Shown: piece by piece, positions 9,152 through 14,440 of the stretch
How the letters are laid out: every line of letters begins with the position of its first letter
Numbering within the stretch: the first letter of the stretch is position 1
Assembly (NCBI GenBank): GCA_001275005.1
Contig: JWZX01002625.1
Location: 1-16,328 of the forward strand
Length of the DNA: 16,328 bases
Source of the DNA: Chrysochromulina tobinii
Taxonomy: Eukaryota; Haptophyta; Prymnesiales; Chrysochromulinaceae
Direction of reading: 5' to 3'
Made by a program: the position numbers and the translations under genes
Notes under the pieces: generated by a model
What the model saw: only the letters and a program-made list of their open reading frames with translations
What the model was told of the DNA's origin: nothing
Databases searched by the model: none

Positions 9152-9201
9152 CTCAAAACCACACACTCGTGTGTTTCACAGCAGCAGCACGGAGCATCCA
9201 T
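9152..9201 (-). other. Candidate first coding exon of the NLR gene
   Basis: An ATG at 9201-9199 is in the same frame as the large coding region and opens a Cys-rich start (MDAPCCCCETHECVVL). Read through without splicing, the frame meets TGA at 9072-9070. An intron from 9151 (AG|GTTTTC) to 9065 (TTGATTGAG|G) would be 87 nt, keep the frame and remove the TGA. The acceptor is preceded by a TTTTAATGA branch-like stretch and CCTCTTTT. The donor is weak, so this is a hypothesis. Confidence 0.35.
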
Positions 9202-9257
9202 CTGCAAAAAACCCTTGACATACTACCGAAAAGGTAATGCAATGGAGGACGTGAAAC

Positions 9258-9868
9258 CGGCCAATCCCTCGCGCGCGGGCTGATTGCCCACTGCCCTCGT
9301 CGAGCCCGATGGCCTGCTTCCCTTTGACACGCGTTCCGCGGTATGCGATGCCCAACTCATCGCTCCATCCGGCCTTCGCTGCGCTCCCGTCCGCTCACCC
9401 TGCGCGCGGGGTTGCCGACGAGCTGAGATGGGGGCCGATTTCCATACGCGTCTGCACGACATACTTCGCGCCTTTGGGGCCTCGGGAAGTCACTGGGACG
9501 CTGCCCTCTTATACTGCGGGGATCGCTTCCTACTCGCGCGCCCTGTGCCCTCGTCGAGCCCGATGGCCTGCATCGCACACGTTCGGGGCCTTGGGAGCCA
9601 CAGCTGCTTCGCACGCCCATACCACGCTGCTCGGGGCCTCGGGAGCAAGACGTTGCGGCAGCGCGCCGTGGTCGCTTCGAGCGTCCTCGACGCGCCCTCG
9701 CGCCACGGCTGCCGCCGCCACCCGAGCTCCGAGGGGCCTGTGGGCGAGCTGCATGCGCGCCGCGACGGATTTGCGCGCCGCCGCCCCTCTCGAGCGTCAC
9801 CGCGGAGCCGCGCGCGCCCCCCCCGAATCGCAGGAGTTACCAAATAGTTACCGAAGAAGCGCGGCGCG
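9258..9868 (+). repeat. Upstream block, copy 1 (probable promoter/5' UTR of kinase gene 1)
   Basis: This block is closely related to 13883-14440 and, like it, ends at the ATG of an ankyrin-kinase gene. It starts at CGGCCAATCCCTCGCGCGCG. A 24-nt motif containing TCGTCGAGCCCGATGGCCTGC minus its final base occurs twice (from 9294 and from 9548). Copy 1 carries about 64 extra bases, within 9434-9497, that copy 2 lacks. Open frames here are not conserved in a way that suggests protein, so I read it as non-coding 5' flank. Confidence 0.6.
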
Positions 9869-12800
9869 ATGAGCGACTCGATGGGCAAGGCCGTGTGGGA
9901 GGCCGCAAGGGACGGCAAGGAGGCGGAGCTCGCGCGGCTGATCGACCTTGGAGGGAGCGTCAACTGGCGCAATCCTGCGGTGCGCCGCCGCATGTGCCTC
10001 GCGTGGGCGCCCGCGTCCTCGCCGTGCTTCGGTCGATTCCGCCACAGAGACAATGCCCGCCCGATACGGCGCCGTCTCCCCATAGCCAGCGAGCGGCACG
10101 GCGCGCGCGCCGCGGCGCTGGCGTGCCGCCGCCCTGCCGCCTTGCCGAGCTTGGCACACGCCTCCTCGACGTACGGCGCGCGCCGCCCGCCCGCACGATG
10201 TTCGTCTCTTCTCATTCTGGATCTCGTGTCATTGCAGTGCCTCGATGGCACAGCCCTTTATATCTCCTCAGAGCACGGGCGCGAAGGGTGCGTCCGACTC
10301 CTCCTCGACTCCAAGGCGGCCGTGAACGCCACGGATGTAAGTCTCGAGCCTGCCCTCCTCGAGCCCGTGCCATGGGATCGCGGACGAGTCACGAGCGATG
10401 GACCCGGTGTGCTCCTCCAGGTCGACGATGTGACAGCATTACATCGATCGGCATCCAATGGCCACCTCGCAGTCACCAAGCTCCTCCTCGAGGGGGGCGC
10501 GGACCCGACGCTCCGAACCAAGTTCGGCAGCACGGCCCTCGACTGCGCACGGTCGTGGGGCAAGAGCGAGGTCGTGGCGCTCCTCAGCGAGCCTCGGTAC
10601 GCGGCGCGCGTGCACTTCGACCGATGGACATGATTGCCCAGCGGATGCCGAGCGGATGTGCCGAGGCGCCGTCTTGGGCGCACGCGGACCACGGGTTTTC
10701 GGCCGCTCGGCGAACGAATGGCGGCCAATCGTCATGGGATGAGGCCGAGAGGACGCAGCGCACCCCCCATGGGGCCACACGGCGAGTCGCGAACGCACAT
10801 CCTCAAGATTTTAGGACGGAGTCCGCACGGGGCCCTCCCACGCGCCGTGCTGGGCACCACGTGGTCTCCATTGACTGAGTCTCCTCCTGCCTTGTGATTT
10901 TGTGGTCGACCGTTCTCAAGCGCCTAGCTGTGCGTGCCCTTGCGCGTCCACAGGGGCGAGGTGCCGCCGCGCCTTGCTGTGGCTCAGCGGGGCGAGGCGC
11001 TTTGGCGCCCGCCGCTTCGCGTCGTAGCACCGCCTTTGATGGCCGAGGGCGTGCCCCAGTTCCGCGCCGCTCTGCCTCGCGCCGCTGCACCTCGCGCTGT
11101 TCTGCCTCGCGCCGCCGAGGAGCATCGGCGACGCGAAGACGCGAAGACGGCTCTCGATGCGGCAATGAACAGCAACGACGAGGCGGCGCTTCAGGCTGCA
11201 CTCCATGCGGGTCAAGAGTTGGCCCTTCCGGTTGAGCTTCTGGAGCGAGGCGTACTCCGCCTGTCCGAGCTGCAGGAGGAGAGGAGGGAGGCGGAGGCCA
11301 TGGCACTGGCTGAAGTAGAGGCTGCTCGGTCGGCGGCGGCGGCGGCAGCCGCAGCGGCGGCGGCCTCTCGGGAAGGAGTGTCCAACGCGCTGAGAGCAGG
11401 CCCCCCGGCCGAGGTCACGATAGCGTATCTCGCGGCATGCACGGACAACTTTGCGTGGGCAACGTGTGGGTTGGGCGAGGGCGCCTTCGGGAGGGTCTAC
11501 CGCGGTGTGGATGCAGAGAGTGGCGCGCGCTTCGCCGTCAAGATGCTGCGCGACGATATCGTCGACGGGCGCGCGGATGCCGCGGTCCTCGCTGCCATGC
11601 ATCGCGCGGCCGCGCAAGAGGTGAAGGGGCTCTCTGCATTCCGCGCTGCATGCAAGTGCTCACCACGGCGCCCCCGCCTCTCCCCACAGGTGAAGGTGCT
11701 CTCTGAATTCCGCCACCCGCACATCGTGCGGCTGCTCGCCTTTGCGTTCGAGGGTGCGCAGCGCTGCCTCGTGTACGAGCTACTGCCAGGTGGCTCGCTC
11801 GACGCCGCGATCCGGGACGATCGGCGCGCGCGCGAGCTCACGTGGCGCACGCGCGTCCGCATCGCGGCATGCGTCGCCAAGGCGCTCCACTACCTTCACC
11901 GCGGCGGAGGCGGGTTCAAGTGCTTCCACCGAGACGTCAAGGCAGCAAACATCTGCCTGACTGCCGACCTCTCTCCGCAGCTCATAGACTGCGGCCTGGC
12001 CAAGTATGTGCCCGCGGAGAGTGGCCCACAAGTCTCGTCAGGCGGCCGCTTCGGGACCCCCGGCTACAAGTGCCCCCGCTACGAGGAGAGCGGCGGATAT
12101 GATGACAAGTCCGAAGCGTACTCGTACGGCATCGTCCTCCTCGAGCTGATCACGGGAGAAGTGCAGAATCACCGGCGCAGCTTGTATACCGTCTTCATCG
12201 AGGACGAAGACGAAGAGCTCGAGGCGGCCTTCGATGCACGCGCTGGCGAGTGGCCGGGCCCAGTCAAGACCGAGCTCGCCAGCATGGCCCGCGAGTGCCT
12301 GGACAAGTACAAGAAGCGGTGCGGCCTTGGGGCTGTGCTGCAGCGACTCGTCCGCCTCGAGCTCGCACACTGCACTCCAACGGTCGAGGAGGTGCACCTC
12401 GCTGAGGCGCGCGCCGAGCTCGATCGCCTTCGCGGCGCGGCACAAGTCGCCACCGCCGCTTCGGCGTTGCAGCAGCGCACGTGTCAGGTGTGCTACTGTG
12501 AGTGCGATCTGGCTGCGGGCGTCGAGTGCTCGCCACCGGCGGGCGCGGCGCCGCATTTCCTGTGCAACGGCTGCCTCGCGCAGTATGTCGGAGAGCAAGT
12601 CGCCAACCACACCGACGCCAACCTGCGTCGCTTCGAGCAGCGCGGCGGTGTTCGCTGCTCTCACTTCATTGCGCCTCGTGCAGGCCAGCCGGTGGTCGCG
12701 GAGTCGTGCCGCGCGCCCGTCTACACTGATGCCGCTCTTGCCGCCCACCTGCCGGAGACGACCTTTGCCCTCTACTTTCAAGCGAAGGCGAAGGTCGCCG

Positions 12801-13279
12801 AGCAGAGAATACACGTGGAGGCAGCGCGCGGCTTTGCCGCGGAGCGGGCGGCTCTCGAGGCGCGCATCGCCACGCTCGACCTGGATGAGCGTGCTCGCCA
12901 GGTGCGCCACCATATCGTCGAGCGCATCCTCAACCCCGCATGCCCGCGCTGTGGGCAGGCTTTCGTCGACTTTGATGGCTGCTTTGCCCTCTCCTGCAGC
13001 CGCGTCGGCTGCTCGCTCCCCGCATGCGGCTTCTGCGCCTACTGCCTGCACGACGCCAACGGCGATGCGCACGCCCACGTCGCCGAATGTCGGCACAATA
13101 TCGCCCCCGGCCGCGGTGTCTGGGCATCGCTTGAGATCTTCAAGGAGGCGCAGCGCCGGCGCTGCACGCGCATGATTCGCGAGTACCTTGCGACTCTCGA
13201 TGCGGCCTCTCGCGCACGCGCCCTTCGCGACTGCGCGCAAGATCTGCGCGGTCTCGGCATCGCGCCCAACGAGATCTGA
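9869..13279 (+). CDS. Ankyrin - coiled coil - RLK/Pelle-like kinase - RING/RBR-like protein (copy 1), five exons
   Basis: Proposed exons: 9869-9979, 10238-10336, 10421-10596, 10954-11620 and 11690-13279, about 880 residues. Exons 1-3 encode ankyrin repeats (GTALYISSEHGREGCVRLLL; TALHRSASNGHLAVTKLLLEGGAD). Then come a linker and an 11-Ala tract. The kinase keeps the Gly loop GEGAFGRV (303-310), K325 in FAVK, and HRDVKAAN (H431-D433). DFG is DCG (451-453), and the APE-like site reads GYKCPRYEE. Residues 616-819 are Cys/His-rich: CQVC...HFLCNGC resembles RING1, and CPRC...DGCFALSC...CGFCAYC resembles the RING2 of RBR E3 ligases, with C782 at the catalytic position. Ankyrin repeats would bind a partner, the kinase would phosphorylate it, and the RBR-like part might ubiquitinate it; this is inferred. 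Exon 3 joins exon 4 by a phase-2 splice. If that splice is wrong, there are two genes: a 140-residue ankyrin protein ending at 10633 and a kinase starting at ATG 11039. Confidence 0.75.
9980..10237 (+). other. Intron 1 of kinase gene 1
   Basis: GCG|GTGCGC donor and CATTGCAG|TGC acceptor, phase 0, 258 nt. The same donor and exon lengths occur in copy 2 (14552-14744), which supports the call. Its ends join a typical ankyrin sequence. Confidence 0.8.
10337..10420 (+). other. Intron 2 of kinase gene 1
   Basis: Consensus GTAAGT donor after GAT and a CTCCTCCAG acceptor, phase 0, 84 nt. Copy 2 has the equivalent intron of 87 nt with the same GTAAGTCT start. Confidence 0.85.
10597..10953 (+). other. 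Intron 3 of kinase gene 1 (links ankyrin and kinase parts)
   Basis: CCTCG|GTACGC donor and GCGTCCACAG|GGGCGAG acceptor, phase 2, 357 nt. Both sites and the phase are the same in copy 2 (15107-15494), and the join puts the ankyrin frame into the coiled-coil/kinase frame in both copies. In-frame stops lie inside (10631 in the ankyrin frame, 10925 in the kinase frame). Confidence 0.65.
11005..11117 (-). repeat. Coiled-coil-coding segment in inverted orientation
   Basis: Read on the minus strand, 11064-11117 encodes RREAEQREVQRREAERR, the same charged repeat that copy 2 encodes on the plus strand at 15500-15660. A weaker match (LRREAAGA) extends the inversion towards 11005. On the plus strand, copy 1 reads it as Ala/Arg/Pro-rich sequence (FRAALPRAAAPRAVLPRAA) without a stop. 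Confidence 0.75.
11333..11365 (+). repeat. Poly-alanine tract in kinase gene 1
   Basis: Eleven consecutive Ala codons of mixed GCG, GCA and GCC between the linker and the kinase domain. Copy 2 also has eleven but with different codons, so the tract length is kept while its codons drift. Confidence 0.85.
11621..11689 (+). mobile_element. Introner-like intron in the kinase domain (copy 1)
   Basis: A 69-nt intron, GAG|GTGAAG ... CTCTCCCCACAG|GTGAAG. Removing it restores a canonical kinase stretch (QEVKVLSEFRHPHIVRLLAF). Its first 24 nt repeat the first 24 nt of the next exon (11690-11713) with two mismatches. The remaining core, 11646-11689, matches 16202-16245 at 42 of 44 positions. This fits insertion with target duplication, where the element brings branch site and acceptor and the duplicated target supplies the GT donor. 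Its length is a multiple of three with no stop, so retention would add 23 residues in frame. Confidence 0.65.
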
Positions 13280-13384
13280 AGAGTGATCTGACGAGATCTG
13301 ACGAGATCTGACGAGATCTGAAGAGTGACAGCATGACAGGCGGCACGAACTGAAGTGAGATCTGAAGAGTGACAGCATGACAGG
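13274..13384. repeat. Short tandem and direct repeats across the stop codon of kinase gene 1
   Basis: ATCTGACGAG occurs three times in tandem (13286-13315). It is flanked by related GAGATCTGAAGAGTGA sequence, the first copy of which contains the TGA stop (13277-13279). A 28-nt direct repeat is present at 13313-13340 and 13357-13384. The 3' end of the gene thus runs into a small minisatellite. Confidence 0.85.
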
Positions 13385-13433
13385 TGGAGGGCGGCACGAT
13401 CGATCCTGATGCGCGTCATTCAGACGTCCCCAT

Positions 13434-13628
13434 GGAGTCATTCACACGATCGATGCCTGATCGTGCATGATCTGCCCTTGCCCCTGGAGTCTACCTGGAG
13501 TCATTCACACGTCCCCAGGGAGTCATTCACACGATCGTGCATGGTCTGCCCTTGCCCCTTGCGATGTGGGACGTGGGATGGACGGGGTCTGATGGGACGT
13601 GGGATAGACGGGGTGATGGGACGTGGGG
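13434..13628. repeat. Two further repeat families behind kinase gene 1
   Basis: GGAGTCATTCACACGATCG occurs at 13434 and 13519, with a shorter form at 13497, alternating with TCTGCCCTTGCCCCT (two copies). A unit of about 25 bp around GATGGGACGTGGGAT is repeated about three times in 13565-13628. No coding sense is seen. Confidence 0.8.
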
Positions 13629-13882
13629 CGTCGCGGGTCGCAGTGCCACGTGTGTGAGTGCCGCGCCCTGACAGAGGCGGCGAGGCTCGAGGGGCTAGCT
13701 TCGACACCGTTACGTGATGAGAGCAAGCGGAGCCGCCGTGTGTGGGAGTAACTGCGCGTCTGTCAATTGTGCGCCATCAGGTCGGTGCAAGGCTCGTCGA
13801 GGTTTTTCTTTCACAGCCCTTTCACAGGCAATTCACGCGATGTAAGCAAATGCCTCCAGCAAATGCGCGAGGGATTATGACT
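13629..13882. other. Spacer between kinase gene 1 repeats and the second copy
   Basis: No gene, RNA or repeat recognised. The part from 13800 on is AT-richer (for example TTTTTCTTTCACAG) just before the second upstream block begins. Confidence 0.5.
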
Positions 13883-14440
13883 CGGCCAATCCCTCGCGCG
13901 CGGGCGGATTGCCCGATGCCCTCGTCGAGCCCGATGGCCTGCTTCCCTTTGACACGCGTTCCGCAGTATGCGATGCCCAACTCATCGCTCCATCCGGCCT
14001 TCGCTGCGCTCCCGTCCGCTCACCCTGCGCGCGGGGTTGCCGACGAGCTGAGATGGGGACGCTGCCCTCTTACACTGCGGGGATCGCTTCCTACTCGCAC
14101 GCCCAATGCCCTCGTCGAGCCCGATGGCCTGCATCGCACACGTTCGGGCCTCGGGAGCTTCAGCTGCTTCGCACGCCCATACCGCGCTGCTCGGGGCCTC
14201 GGGAGCCAAGCGTTGCGGCAGCGCCCCGTGTGGTCGCTGCGAGCGTCCTCGACGCGCCCTCGCGCCACACGGCTGCCGCCGCCGCCACCCGAGCTCCGAG
14301 GGGCCTGTGGGCGAGCTGCACATGCGCACCGCGACGGAGTGCGCGCCGCCGCCTCTCGAGCGTCACCGCGGAGCCGCGCGTGCCCCCCCGAATCCGCAGG
14401 TGGCCGAGCGGGCGAAGGCCTGTAGAGCGCGGCGGACGCG
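13883..14440 (+). repeat. Upstream block, copy 2 (probable promoter/5' UTR of kinase gene 2)
   Basis: Counterpart of 9258-9868: same start at CGGCCAATCCC, same 24-nt motif twice (from 13919 and from 14109), same end at the ATG. It lacks about 64 bases present in copy 1. The left edge of homology is sharp and marks the left end of the tandem duplication (period about 4.6 kb). Confidence 0.65.

Noticed and set aside
9490-10251. Minus-strand open frame of 253 codons over the upstream block and intron 1 of gene 1
   Set aside because: Arg/Ala-rich translation typical of GC-rich non-coding DNA. It overlaps ankyrin exon 1, and copy 2 has no frame that agrees with it throughout.
13286-13384. Regular repeats that might suggest a CRISPR array
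   Set aside because: Units are 10-28 bp with no unique spacers of constant length, and the context is eukaryotic.
12038-13441. Minus-strand open frame of 467 codons opposite the kinase/RBR region
   Set aside because: Shadow of a long GC-rich coding exon. The plus strand has kinase motifs and the ordered Cys pattern.
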